Positions 48,381-60,603 of a stretch of DNA of 64,000 nt are shown in pieces; position 1 is the stretch's first letter; each line of letters begins with the position of its first letter. Below the pieces are notes generated by a model, which saw only the letters and a list, made by a program, of their open reading frames with translations, was not told the DNA's origin and made no database searches. The position numbers and the translations under genes are program-made. The stretch is from Desmodesmus armatus (lineage: Eukaryota; Chlorophyta; Chlorophyceae; Sphaeropleales; Scenedesmaceae). Where the stretch lies: the NCBI GenBank assembly GCA_007449985.2, contig VIIQ02000838.1:186001-250000 (forward strand), read 5' to 3'.

Positions 48381-49248
48381 GGTGTATGCTGTTGATGCAC
48401 TTGTTGTGGTTTGTGAGGATGTCAGGCCTTGTAGCATGCCGCAATTTGCTTGTAGACTTGCATGTCTGACTAGCACGTCAGCATGTCGGACTGCGACGGT
48501 GGAATGCTGTCGGAACGTCACTTCAGGACCACAGAATGCAGCACTATGGCGACGCAGCTCTCTTATCGCCAATTGTCACTGTGTTCCATCAAAATAAGCA
48601 GTTCTCGCTTACATTCACCAAAATGCCAGCGTGATACGCTCAGCGCCAGAGCTAGCGCGTCTTGACAGCAAGCCGATCGAACAATAATCAAGCACCGTGT
48701 TGAAACGAACAGCCGCTGGTTCTGTTGAACAATCGGTGCCGTTTTTGCACGCGTTGAGTGAGTGTGCGGTGAGTTGCATGGCAGCAGTGGTGTGGCAGTC
48801 TGAATGCACTAGTTTAATTGCAGTGCAACAGGAGACACAACTTCAACCTGTATACAGCTGATGCCCCGAGTAGCGCAATACACTCAATTACACTGTCTAC
48901 TCTCGTTGCCCCTGCAGGACCTTTACTGTCCCAAGAGAGCGCGAGAACATGGCCTGGTGTTCATTTGCATTTGGCCATGTGCCGCAGCAAGCACTGCATG
49001 CAGGTGGGGTGGATAAGACCATTGATTCCGTAAGGGAGGGAAAGCCATGCGATTGGATCAGAAGTGACCATGGAGGGCTGGAGAGGGTGTGGGTTGTTTG
49101 GATTGGCTTGACGGGTTGTGCGGTGCTCGTAGCCTGTTGCCCCCCCCCCCTTCCCCACCACACCACTGGTGATGGCATCCCCAAGGGGGCCTGTGGGACA
49201 CCGTCATCAACCAGACAACTCCACCCGCTATAGTGAGAATGTAAACAG
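48381..49248. other. intergenic region before the Fanzor gene
   Basis: No supported gene. It could contain upstream exons or the promoter of the Fanzor gene, and the left boundary of any transposon carrying it. I found no inverted repeat matching the sequence after 56383. Confidence 0.35.
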
Positions 49249-52200
49249 ATGCTCAGAATGCACCCCTGCTTGTTGGATGCTCTGTGTGCCTCACCCTCCC
49301 GCGCACAGGTTTTACCTCCAGATGGCAAGCATTGCATTGCTGCTGAGGAGGCATACCTCATGCATCCGCCGCCCATAGGCAAGTCCAGGGCAACTGGAGA
49401 AGCCAAGTCTAGGGACAATGGCAAGCCCCTGCCCATGCGCCAGCGTGGACGCCACGGCACTACTGCGCGCTACTGTGGTGTGTGCAGTGAGCCGTGGCTG
49501 TTCACCCCACGTGCTAACCTGCGGCAAGTGCAGCAGCAGCATTGTGTCCTTGCTGACCACACCCAACAGCAGCAGCAGCAGCAGCAGCAAAAGTGGCCCA
49601 GTTTGGGGCCAGCACAGCCCGTGGCAGTGCTACCCCCGTGTGTGCCTAGCAGTAACGGAGACTTGGCACAGCAGCGCTACTCTAGACTGGCGGCATCTGC
49701 TGACAGTCCAAAGCTGTCTGCAGCGAAGGCACTGCTGCATCAGAAGGAGGATCAGTCTCATTGCAGGCAGCGTCCTCGTGTGCGTCAGCCAGCAGTAGTA
49801 GTACCAGCAACAGCCAGCCGGGTGTCAGCGGCGCCCACAAAGCCAGCAGCAGCAGAAGCACACACCATCGTGTCGTCAAATCGCTTCTCTGTGCTGCTGC
49901 ATGATGCGCCAGCAGACGAGGAGGCGATGGACACTGCAGACGCCTCCGCATGTCCGGCACAGCAGTGCAGCACACCCAAGCAGCAGCAACAGCAGCAGGC
50001 ACCCCGGGGAAAAACACCGGCAGCCGGCAGGTTGCAGCGGTCACGTCCTGCCCAGAGTAACCCTTCTGCTTGCAGTGGTGACCCCACCACAGCTGTGCAT
50101 GGGCGATGTGGCCACAGGAAGCCAAGCTGCGGCTGTCCCGTGGCGCAGCAGTCTGCCAGCACTGGGCGCCAACTGGGAATGGTTGTGGCGCTGTTGCTGC
50201 TTGTGGCTGGCCTAGGGGTGTTTGCTTCTACTACAGCAGCTTCAGCAGACATCGCTTTTACAGGCTATTACACCGTGCCAGGTTCTGGTGTTTTGGTGGT
50301 TGGCAACAGCAATGCAAGCCACGACTGGTACTGGTGTGTCACAGCTTGTGTTATATGTTCTGTGGTGTTTGCATGGGTTGCAATAGGCCCGTGCAAACGG
50401 CCTCTGGCGTGTGCTCTCTGCATGCGTCAGTGGCGTCGTGCAAGGCACCTTGGGCGTGGCCTCATGCGTCGGTTGCAGCAGCTCTGTATGCGTGGTTTTG
50501 TGTGCATTGTGTTGATACGCGGTTTATTGGGTGTGGTTGCTGGGCTTGATTGTTTGGTACAAAATGGACTGCGTTCTGTGCATCTTGCTGTGTTGATGGG
50601 CGGCCCTGCAGCTTGTGCAGTCGTTCTGCTTATATTTGCATGTTTGAGGGCTGCCTGTATTCATTTGAAACATAGTCATGTGGTGTTGCTCTATAACTGC
50701 ATCATACTCTGTTTGACGTGCATGGGTGGTGGCATCCTGTACGGTTGTTGTGTGCGGGCATTAGAACTTGTCGTAGTTGGATACTGCTTGTGGCAGTGGT
50801 CAGACAGACCTGCACTCTTTGCACTGGTCATGCTGTTCCTGGTGGTGCCGACGGCAGCAGCTCCTGGTTCTGATGCTCCTGGAACAGCACCTACTTCCCC
50901 TGGGGCTCGACATGCATTGGCAGCAGCTGTTTCTGCAGCCGCGGCTACTGCAGCTGTTGCGGCTGGCACCCGTCTCCGTGCTGTTGCTCCTGAGTTCACT
51001 CCAGGACAGCAGTACAGAGTGGGTCGTGGCAGTGGGACAGGCTGTATGCAGACCCAACAGCATCAGAGTCCTTCTGCAGCCACTTCTACTCCTGTTGCTT
51101 CTGCTGTCCTTCTTGCTGCTGTTGCCCCTGACCAGCAGCACCAGCAGCAGCAACGGCCACAGCGCAGGCCTAAGCGGACAGCAGCAGCAGCAACAACAGC
51201 TGCATTGCTGGCAGGTGACAGCGAAGGCAGTGGCAGCGGTGAGGATTACGAGCACCGTCAGCAGGCACGGGAGTGTGAGGATAGCAAGAAAGAGGGGGCC
51301 AACAGGAAGAAGACCCGGAGAGGGGGGGACTGCAGCAGCAGGATTGCTTGTTCTGCTACTCCAGCAGCTGCTGCTGCTGCTGCTGCTGCTACTGGAGAGC
51401 AACAACAGCGGCAAGGCGGCAGGAAGCAGACGAACAAGAGGCAAGGTGGGTGTATGCATGCACAACGACACCAGCCAATGCAGCAGCTCACCAGCGTGTA
51501 CATGGCTTTTTCCGCCCAATGTCCCGGACAAGCTGTATACACAAGCAGCCTCTACCATTGTGTGCTGTTGAGTCAGGCAGCAAACGTGTTCACGCCCCTT
51601 CACGTCCCTTCTCGTGCGTGCCCCTTCTGCCTTGCACTTCAACTGTCCGCCAACCATCACCTCCATCTCAGGCGTCATTCGCAGCAGCCTCCACGCGTAC
51701 CTGGCACCCAAGCGTCAGACAGCCGCCATGCAGCTGCTGGAGGACTTGGGACACGCCCAACAGCCGTTGTGCTTCCATGCACGGCTCCTGGCCAATGGCT
51801 ATATGCAGTGGGGCTTCGAGTGAGTGTGTAGGCTCCTATGCTTTGCCTGCCACAGCTGGATTGCAACCCAGCCTGATTGCCCAAAATTAGATGACACATG
51901 AGCACATCAGCATACAGTGTGCGTTGATGCCAGCGCCATGCACTTCTCCACTCACAATTTGTGACTGCCGTCTGCTGCCTGTTGCCGCAGGATCTGGTCT
52001 GGCCGCAGGACACCCCCACCCGGCTTGTCTACACAAGATGTCGTCGGCGAACTGACAGAGTTGCTGACGCCTACAAGAAGGAAGCCACGCACCGTGGATA
52101 CCGAGAGCGAACACCTTTTCTTTGCGGCACTGAAGGCCGTGACAGTTGTGCCAGGGGCGCAGGCTCCACTGCGGTATAAACTGCCAGAAGCCTTCGAATT

Positions 52201-55200
52201 CTACGTGCGTGAGGTGTGGCAGGTCGAACACCGCTGTGTGCTGCCGCATTGTGTGTCGGGCCGTGTTGCTAATGCATGGTTGACTGCATTGGCACAGTCC
52301 ATGGCACAAAACCATGGCCAGCATGTGCTCAACCTGCCATTGCGCATCAAACGCCTGGTCAAGGCTGTGGTCTTGTGTGCATTCTGCACGGCTGGCCTGC
52401 CAAGGCCAGGCCGCAAGCAGTTTGGTGTGTTGGCTCGTGGCATGTCGGATGGGTTGCTCAAGGGTGATGCACTGTCCGTGTTTGCAGCACATGTTTTTGA
52501 GCAGCAGCCTGGCCAGCAGCAAGCTGACGAGCAGCGTGTTGTGCTTGCTGCTTCTTTGCTTAGTGCTCCTGTGCACCATTGCATCAGCAGGCTGCAGCAG
52601 CAACGCCTTGCACAACAGCCTGCTCAGCAGACAGACCAGGATTACCTACTGCCTGTGCAGCAAGGCACAAACACCATGAACTATATGCATGCACGCATCA
52701 TAGAACTTGTGCAGGCTTGCAGTGTCATGCGGGCATCAGTGATGTTGCTGAAGGACACACTCTTTGCTGTTCAGCCATGCTCCACACAGGAGATGGTTGC
52801 AGTTGCAATGCAAGCGTCTCAAACAGCTCACCGCATCTGCGACTGGGCCGCGCACTTGCATGGCATGGCAGCACATCTTGTACCGAGCACACCAGACAAT
52901 GTAGCCATTGTGTCACACCTGTTGGCTGTTAGCAGGCAGTCTCTTGGCGTATACAACCAGCTACAGCGCATTCAGCTCGTGGGTCATGTGACGGGGCCTG
53001 TGTCCCATGCTGGTATTTTGCACGCCCGTTCGGCGTCTGCTTTTGCACTAGAAGGCAGCAACAATGCATGCCTGCATGTCAGCACCGCATGTGCCTACAT
53101 CAACAGCCTTGCAACAGCAACGACAGTGGCAGATGCGGCAGTGGCAGGAGAGGCAGTAGCAGCAGCACAGGCTGCTGCACCGCCCCCAAACACAGCCGCC
53201 ATACCTATCGTATGCGGTCCTGCCACGCTTCCTATCAACACCCCAACACGCCGCGACCCAGAAACAACAGCAGCACGCACCTTCACCAGCGCGTTGGTGC
53301 GTGATGTAGGGTGTGGGTTGCAGGCCACGCAACATGCCTTGCGCTGTGCTGTTGACCGCCGCAAGCTGGCGGCGGTTGCAGAGTGTGTGCGGAGTGAGGA
53401 ACTGGCAGGTCAGCTCCACGCAGCCCTGACTTCTACTTCCTCCGGCGATGCTGCAGCTGCCCTGCTGGCCCCCTTGGCCAGGCTTTGCAGCAGCGTGTTC
53501 AGCCATAGTATGCTGCGGCGTGGGCATGTCGTGCTACAGTATGCGGACCTACTGACGAAGCGGGACAGGCTGCATGCAGCACTTCAGCAGCGTCCACAGG
53601 GCCGTCCGCCACCCCCGAAGCAGGCGCAGACCCGGCAGCAGCAGCGACAGCAGCGGCAGAGAAGGGGGCAGGGGCAGGCTGGTGTAACTACTGTGGTGCT
53701 GCCGCCTTTGGCACGCGCACACCGCCAATCGCGGTGTGCTGCAGACAAGGCCAGCGCTGCAAGGAAGTACAGCGCGGCACAGACGGCCAGGAATGACTTG
53801 CAGCGTGTCCAGGATGCCTTGTTTGCGCGACTGCGCCAGCTGGCTGCCCCCTCTAACCTGCCCTTGCCAACCTCTTTGCAGCTGCGGCAGTGCTTAACGC
53901 AGTTGCGCCGTGCTGTGTGCCTCCTGGACACATGTGAGGCAAAGCTAGTCGAGGCAGCAGTGACAGCAGAGCGCTTGCGCGGCGAGGCGGCTGCAGTTGT
54001 TGCTGGCCAACCACACAGTCAGCAGGGACATCAGCCGAGCGAGGCGGCAGTGAGGGAGGCATGTGCATCTGCGCGTTTGTGCATGAGGTTGGCTTTGGAT
54101 CACGCCCGTTTGGTGGTGCCCGTGTTAGGTGCGTGCCCGGATGCACCGGTTGTGCCTGGGTTTGGAGTGTGGGCTACCACCCCTGACACGCAACTGAACG
54201 AGTGCGGTGACGAGGCCCGTAGTGTGTGGCAGTGGGTTATGGGCATGTGTCTGCAAGTGCTATTGTTACTGGCTGTAGACGCCGATGCCGGGAGTGCAGC
54301 TGCAAGTGCTCCATCCCGCGCGCCAGCACCGGGATTGTTGAAAGGCGTGTTGCAGCAAGTCAACAAGATAGAGGCTCAGTGGCGCTCTTGTCGCATTGCA
54401 TTGCAACGCCTCCCACATAGCATGACGCCGCATCCTCATTATGGTTTTACACATTTGCACTTGACACCCACACTATTGGGTTTCCTCAGAAAACATCTGT
54501 CCGGCATGGGTCCCGAGGCACGCAATGATTGGCGGGTGTGGCGGCGGCAACAGCGTGGTGTTGACCCACTACCCGTGGCTGGTGTTGACACTGTTGATGT
54601 CATCTGCGATGGTGCTGTAGAGGACATCGCGTCTACCGAGGATTTATTTAGTTTGTTGTTTGACCTTGACCGCTTGAGGGTCTTGTGTGGGGAGGGAAGG
54701 CCCAGTGGGAGACGCAGCTTTGCAAACCACCTTAGCACTGACTGTGTGTCGTTGCATGTGCATGCGACACACAACAAAGACGAGCGTGCCACCAGAAGCG
54801 CGGTCAGGTCTCTTGATGGACAGCAAAAGGCCCGCAGGGCCCGGCAGCGCGTGGCCGAGGCAGCTGCCCTGGACCATGCCCGGCAGGCCGTGGGCAGGGC
54901 AATCAAGTTGCCAACACCAGGCACAACCCCTGCGTATGTATTTGGCGGGGGTGATGATGACTGCAGCACTGTTTGTAGCACTGTGGCCGCTGCATCTAGA
55001 TCTAGGTCAGACCATGTACGGGTACTGGACGGTGACTGGCGTGTCCTTGTGGCCCGCAATGCTAGAGACGGCCCTGTAGTCACGCACGTGCCCGCACAGG
55101 CCCTGCCCAAGCAGGTCAAGACAAAGCCGGAAGGCTTGGCACAGCATTGGGTTGACTCCCATGCATCTGACCCAGCAGAGGGTGCTTCGGTGGAAGAGTG

Positions 55201-56383
55201 GGACTTGGCAAGTGATTACAGTGTGGACAGGACTAGCTACGACTTTTCTGACTCTGACTCAATTGACAGTAGCTTTTGTGTGGAGTCCAAATGTGACAGT
55301 TGTGCGCCTACTGTTGGACAGCCGGCTCTGGTACATGGCAGATGTGTGACTGTTGAGGCAGGATGTGGGCTGCGGGTGACTGGAGTTGACCCAGGTGTGA
55401 CCAGCATCGTGACTGCGGTCACTGCAAACCATGGCGTGCGGGGCGACGGCACTGATGGAGGGGATGGCTGGGTGTATGCTGTTAATGGGAGGGAATACCG
55501 GTCTGCATGTGGGCTAGATAGGCAGCGCCATTGGCTGCATGGGCGTATCAAGCGTGCTGGTGTGGCACTGCTGCTCAAGCACTTGCAGAGAACCGGCGAG
55601 AAGCATGGCCAGCATGACGCCTTTGTTTTGCATGCACGTAAGGCCATTCATGCTTTTCCTCAGTTGCATGCTGTGTACGGTTGCAGGTCTGCCCGGCATC
55701 ACCGGTTTAGAATTGGCATGCTGCAGGACCGGCAAATGCACAGGATGTGCCAGTGCTTGGCATTGGGGCACACGGGGGTGCAAGGGCGCAAGTGGCAGAA
55801 GCCGATGGGTTGCAATGCAGGCCCGTGTGTCCCCCGGCCAAGTGTTGCTGTTGTTTGCATGGGGGATGCATCAGCAGGTTGGGGCGGGCCAGTGTCACGG
55901 TCCATCAGTGCCCCTGTCATGAAGCTGAGGAACTTTTTTAGGGCACAATATGGGTCGGCAGACGGCGTGACTCGTGGTGGGCGCACAGACATGCATTGGG
56001 TGTCTGTGCACGAGTACCGGACCAGCCAGACCTGCTCTCGCTGCTATGACGAACGTGGGCTGAAACAGCACCGCAGGGGACGTTTCAAGCTCAAGCAGTG
56101 TGTGCATGGCGAGGCTGTGTCGACACCTGACAGGTTGCGGGAACAACTGCATCATGTTGTGGTTGGAGAGGATAATCACTCGCGGCGTGTACCATTGGTC
56201 CTGGACAGGGATATCAACGCTGCCCGTGTGTTGACAGCCAGGGGGGTGGCACAACTGGTGCCTGCCATGTGTGTACACCAGGGGCAACTACAGCAGCTGG
56301 CACGCTGTGTTGACCGTGTGGTGCGCAAGGACTGGTTAAACCGGCAGCGGCGGCCACGACAAGAAGAGGGGGCAGCAGTGTAA
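49249..56383 (+). CDS. Fanzor (eukaryotic TnpB-like RuvC nuclease) with long membrane-type N-terminal extension
   Basis: Three exons, 49249-51445 (phase 1, GTGGGT), 51672-51819 (phase 2, GTGAGT) and 51991-56383, encode about 2,245 residues; phases agree at both junctions and the first acceptor has a long pyrimidine tract. The C-terminal ~350 residues carry the TnpB/Fanzor RuvC core: VTGVDPGVTSIV (RuvC-I Asp codon 55388-55390), VAVVCMGDAS, HEYRTSQTCSRC (candidate RuvC-II Glu 56012-56014 plus zinc-ribbon Cys pair) and LDRDINAARVL (RuvC-III Asp 56210-56212). Upstream are helical Ala/Gln-rich regions and an acidic Ser/Asp stretch. Residues ~310-535 contain about six hydrophobic segments between Gln/Ala-rich linkers. 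Known Fanzors are RNA-guided DNA nucleases spread by transposons, and most are far shorter. The second zinc Cys pair looks reduced (KQCVHG). The start codon and the fusion itself need transcript support. Confidence 0.8.
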
Positions 56384-56852
56384 GCAGCGGCTGTGGCAGC
56401 AGCAGGGGGTGTCGGCGGGGTGGCAGTGCACCATCAGCCAATCCCCGGTGGTGCCAGGGCTAGATGTGTGGGATCGTTTAGCAGTGCCTATTGGTTTACA
56501 ATGTCGCTGAACTGCCCCGCGGGGCTTGGAGGTCCCCAGCAGAGGGGAGACCCTCTGCTGAGTGGGGGTGGGGTGTTTGGGGGGGGGGGAGTGTTTTAGT
56601 TTTGGCCTTACCATCGGTGTGCCGGGCAAGATGTGCAGCATTGTACAATTAGCATTGTCTGCAAGACTTTCAGTTGCATCCCTGCAAAGGGATTGCTTGC
56701 TCTGCGAAAGCAGGCAAGTTGCGCGTCAACTGCGCAAAAACCGGCCTGTGCATCACTGGCTCGGTGGGCAGCCATTTTTTCTTTATGGGTCGAGTTTCTC
56801 CCCAGCTGCCCATGAAGAACACACCAGGATACTTTGAAAGTTTCCTGGTGTG
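56384..56852 (+). ncRNA. Candidate Fanzor omega-RNA / structured 3' region
   Basis: Directly after the Fanzor stop there is a run of strong hairpins. GCCCCGCGGGGC lies at 56514-56525. A 9-bp stem with GAGA loop (AGCAGAGGG/CCCTCTGCT) lies at 56538-56559, nested in a CCCC/GGGG outer pair. A GAAA-loop stem (about 56696-56718, CTTGC.CTGC/GCAGGCAAG) and TTGCGC/GCGCAA (about 56719-56737) follow. A 33-bp palindrome lies at 56820-56852. In known TnpB and Fanzor systems the guide RNA overlaps or follows the 3' end of the nuclease gene up to the element's right end. That position makes this the candidate; the assignment is inference, and the boundaries are unknown. Confidence 0.35.
56820..56852. repeat. 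33-bp near-perfect palindrome
   Basis: CACACCAGGA t ACTTTGAAAGT t TCCTGGTGTG: a 10-bp outer stem with a self-complementary centre. It would form a strong hairpin in either strand. It could be the element's right-end structure, a terminator-like element, or the end of the candidate omega-RNA. Confidence 0.8.
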
Positions 56853-56950
56853 ACTATTCAACTTGAACGCGTTAGCGCTAACATCAACCCTGCTTTAGAA
56901 ACTATATCGCATTTCTCGTTTGGACTCAATACTTCTTTGTGCTGAGTGTT

Positions 56951-56980
56951 GCTTCTGCTTCTGCTTCTGCTTCTGCTTCT
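56951..56980. repeat. (GCTTCT)5 microsatellite
   Basis: Five tandem GCTTCT hexamers. Confidence 0.9.
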
Positions 56981-57057
56981 GTTACCAACAGCGCTGCTAG
57001 CATTCCTGCCAAGCTCTGTGGAATGCAATCAACTCAAGTGACAGTCAGACGGTGCAG

Positions 57058-57145
57058 CAGCTGATAGTTGGTGCAGTTGTGTCAGGTGCTGACAACCACG
57101 GCAGCTGATAGTCGGTGCAGTTGTGTCAGGTGGTGACAAATACGG
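57058..57145. repeat. 44-bp tandem duplication
   Basis: Two adjacent copies (57058-57101 and 57102-57145) of a unit starting CAGCTGATAG and containing GGTGCAGTTGTGTCAGGTG differ at a few positions. It lies in the likely promoter or 5'UTR of the next gene. Confidence 0.85.
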
Positions 57146-57439
57146 TAGACACCACCGCATGAAGCAGCTGCTGCATGGGTGCAGATGAGGGCAGTGGAGC
57201 AGCTGCTTGCAGCGGGTGCCATAGGTGTGCAGTGGCTCTTGGTTTTTGGCTCACCCAGCATGTTGAGATTGTCATGTGTAAACTTCATGTAGCTTTGGTG
57301 AGGTTTGTGGCTGTGCTGCTTGCAGCACGTGCTGGAGTTTTTATTGCGCAGGATGTTGACTTGCCTTCTGTCTGTTGCAGAGCCTGCCAGCAGCACTCAC
57401 AGAGCCAGCAAGTGCAGCAGGGCTCAACAGACCAGTGCA

Positions 57440-58163
57440 ATGCAGCCACGGGCAGTGGCAGGCAGTCCAGCTGCAGCTGATGCTTCTTTGGCAGCATCCG
57501 AAGAGAACCAGGATCCAGCTGGGGTGAAGGCTGCAATTGCAGCTGCAGCAGGGCCCGGGTGCTCTGCAGCAGCAACAGCAGCATTGGGAGCAGCAGCAGC
57601 AGAGGGACCGCTAGGGGTTGGTGCGACGCTGGTGGGCCATATATTGCCCTTGCTGCAGGAGGAGGGGTACGCGGGTGCGAGCAACATCAAGACAGCTGTC
57701 AAGGCAACCCTGCGGGGGCTAGGGCATGCCCACCCAGACACTTTCAGCTTGCAGCAGGCGGTAGAAGCTCTCAGCGACGCAGATGAGGGGGATTTGACAG
57801 GGGTGTTGGGTGCCTGTAATAGTGGCTACCAGAAGGGCCAGGACTTGAAGCACCTGATAGACTTCTGCCTTCAACAGCATGTCACCTGTGACAAGCAGCT
57901 GGGTGCGGTGTTGGCCAAGCTGGGGCGAGTGGCACCCGTAGTTAAGCAGCAGCAGCAGCAGCGGCAGCAGCAGAAACGCACGGGCAAAAGGAAGACATCA
58001 AAAACCTTGGGGCAGGTGCCTAGGCAGCAGCAACTGCTGCAACAACAGCAGGCGCAGGACAGTCCAGCCACAGACGCGTCACAGCAGCAGCAGCAGCAGC
58101 AGCCGTTTGATGGCCCGTCAAACCAGGCAGCAGGGAGTTCCCCTGGCATAGCCCAGCTGGCAG

Positions 58164-58201
<38 letters not shown>

Positions 58202-60603
58202 CGACAGCTGCCCCAGGTTGACGTCGAGCAGGCTGCTGCGATGGCCAAGGTGCTGGCTGTCTCAGTGCACTGCGCAGACGCTGCGCAGTTTGTGCAGCTG
58301 CTGCAAGACATTGATCCAACGAGTACCATATCGTGCTCGGCTGACACCGATGCGGCGTACTGCTCGTTGTGTCAGGGCTCAGTGGATGCCGCACCGCTGC
58401 TGTACTTCGTGGTAAGCAACCATGTGATGTGAAGGGCCAGGGCATTGCGGTCCAACTGCCACATGCCACCTAGGTTTGCACCCTGATGCTTTGCGCCATT
58501 GCCTTTCAATTGTGACACCTGGCATATTCCCACCAGATACCTTCAGAGGCATGCGCCACCTGCAAACCTCAGCCCTAGCGGCCCAGACAAGCTGCTGCCG
58601 CTGCCTGATCTGGCAGCGTTGCTATGGCATCGCCTTTTACTCTATGGTACCGGTTGTTCCGCATACACCAGCAACACACCATGGGCTCACAACATCACCA
58701 CATACCTTGTCTTGACCACATTGTGTCCACAACCTGTGTGCAGGGACACCCAAAAGACAGCAGAGTTGTGTGCAGGTGCTGCTTCATTGAGACAGTGAGC
58801 ACACGCAAGCTGACCGCAGAGGAGCTGCAGTGTCTCAACACCCAGCAATCACAGCAGCGGCCGCCTCAGGAGAAGCAGCAGCAGGAGCAGGATCCTCAGG
58901 AGCACCAGCAGGACCCTCCACCTCAGGAAGACCAGCAGGGACATCACCAGCAGCAGCAGCAGCAGCAACAGCAGCATGATAGGCAGGAAGCCTTGTTGCC
59001 GGCAGAACACATGATGGTGGCGGAGGCAGTGCAGGAGGTGGCAGCAGCGCTGGCAGCTCACAGTGATGACGAAGCTGCTGAGGGCAGTGCATCGGGCCTC
59101 TCCAGCACGCAGGGAGCGCAGACGCGAGTGCAACAGCAGCCGCAGCAGCTGCAGCAGGAGCAGCATCAGCATTTGGCTACACCAACAGATCCCGCTGAGG
59201 ATGATGTGGAGGTACAAGCAGAACGCCCTGCAAAAATGGCACGCTCCGGCCAGGTAGGTGGTGGTAGTGGTGGTGGGTGCTGAGCGGGTGAGGTAGTGTG
59301 AGGGCTTGTGATGCCAAGGACTAGGTGGTGGCGCTGGGCGGGTAGCAAGGTCATGTCAAACAGAATGCAGCCCTTCCCTCATACATAGGTTCAGAGTCGG
59401 CGTTCAGAGAAGAAGGGAGATGGAAGCACCGCTGCATCACAATTATTCCGCGCTGTCATGTGTTCAGGGTTTGAGCTTTGACACAAAGTGACTTTACTAA
59501 GTATCTCATACCTGGCTGTAGTTCAAGCTTGCCCAACTGCTATGCCAAAGCTTGGTCACACAAAGGGCTATGCACGTTGACCCTTCTACCCCTCACCACC
59601 CATGTGGTTGCTGCGTTGCTTTGCTACACTGCTTTTCCCACTGCAGGGACGCGGTGGTCTCATTGCTCAGCAGGCGCACTCTCAGCAACAGCAGCTGCAG
59701 CAGCCACAGCAGCAGACTGCAGCCACAAATGGCAGCATCAATGCAGCTTCAGGTACAGAGGGCAGCAGCCGCACTGTTGCCATCCTCAGGGCCATCAAAA
59801 CAGAGGCTGCAGCTGCTGCTGCTCAGCAGGGCGCCCCCAGCAAAACACGCAAGCGGCGGCAGCAGCAGCAGGCGGCTGAGGGGCACTCCCCCTCTCCGTT
59901 GGGCAGGGCTGCCACGAGGCTGCTGAAGGACCACCTCCATGCCAAGCAGCTGCCAGGTGTGCCAAACAAAAAGCAGCAGCAGTACTATGAGCTGGCAGAC
60001 AAGCCCTTCAGTGCGGGCGAACTGGTGCAGCTGCACAGCCGCTACCTGACCCCCAAAACTGTGCGCACAGTGCAGGCAGACTCCAGTACCGCCAACAGCA
60101 GCGCCGGCAGCAACAGCCGTGAGTCCCGCCGTGCCACTAGGGTCACCCTGGCCGAGCAGCAGTTCCCGCTGCTGGCTCCTGGGCTGCTGCGGCTGCGCGA
60201 TGCTGTGTATGTGTTCAAGCACACCACCAGCACAACCCAGATCCCAGCCTCTGCTGTGCCGCAGAACCCTGCAGCCAGCAAGCTGCTGCTGGCGCTGCGC
60301 TGCCTAAGTGAGTGGGGTGGCAAGATGGTGCAGCAGCAGGAGCCTCCTATGCTGCTGCAGCTGCTGCTGCTGGGAAAGCTTCAGGGGGGCGGGAAGGATG
60401 ATGAAGTGTTGGATTATGTCGATCTAGCAGAGGATGATGACAGGGAGCAGGAGCAGCAGCGGCAGCAGCAGCTGTTTGAGAAGAGTGGTGAGGAGTGCTT
60501 GATGATGCATGTTGGGCAGGGGCCGGCAGCATCGGGGGCATCAGGGGCCGCACCTGCCCCAACAGTGGCTGCTGTAGCTGTCAAGAAGGAGCCAAAGGTG
60601 TGA
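57440..60603 (+). CDS. Gln-rich protein with split Cys-pair motif, unknown function
   Basis: Three phase-0 exons, 57440-58411 (donor GTAAGC), 58744-59253 (donor GTAGGT) and 59647-60603, give about 812 residues from a provisional Met at 57440. The frame is open upstream and an acceptor-like TGTTGCAG precedes it, so a 5' exon is possible. A folded-looking domain (GHILPLLQEEGYAGASNIK, LRGLGHAHPDTFSLQQAVEAL) is followed by basic and poly-Gln stretches. The splice joins CSLCQG to SRVVCRCC, a possible C2-C2 zinc site. The C-terminal exon has KTRKRR (nuclear-signal-like), a conserved-looking region (LLKDHLHAKQLPGVPNKKQQQYYE) and an acidic end (LDYVDLAEDDDREQ). It is probably nuclear; no family recognised. 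An extra exon between 58440 and 58740 cannot be excluded. Confidence 0.65.

Noticed and set aside
49500..51711. Long minus-strand frames opposite the Fanzor first exon (for example 50800-51711)
   Set aside because: Ser/Leu/Cys-rich translations of CAG-type coding sequence in antisense. The plus strand has the hydrophobic-segment pattern and matching splice sites.
57440..60603. Gln-rich gene as a Fanzor accessory protein
   Set aside because: It lies next to the Fanzor, but no nuclease, recombinase or RNA-binding motif is visible, and eukaryotic neighbours need not be linked in function.
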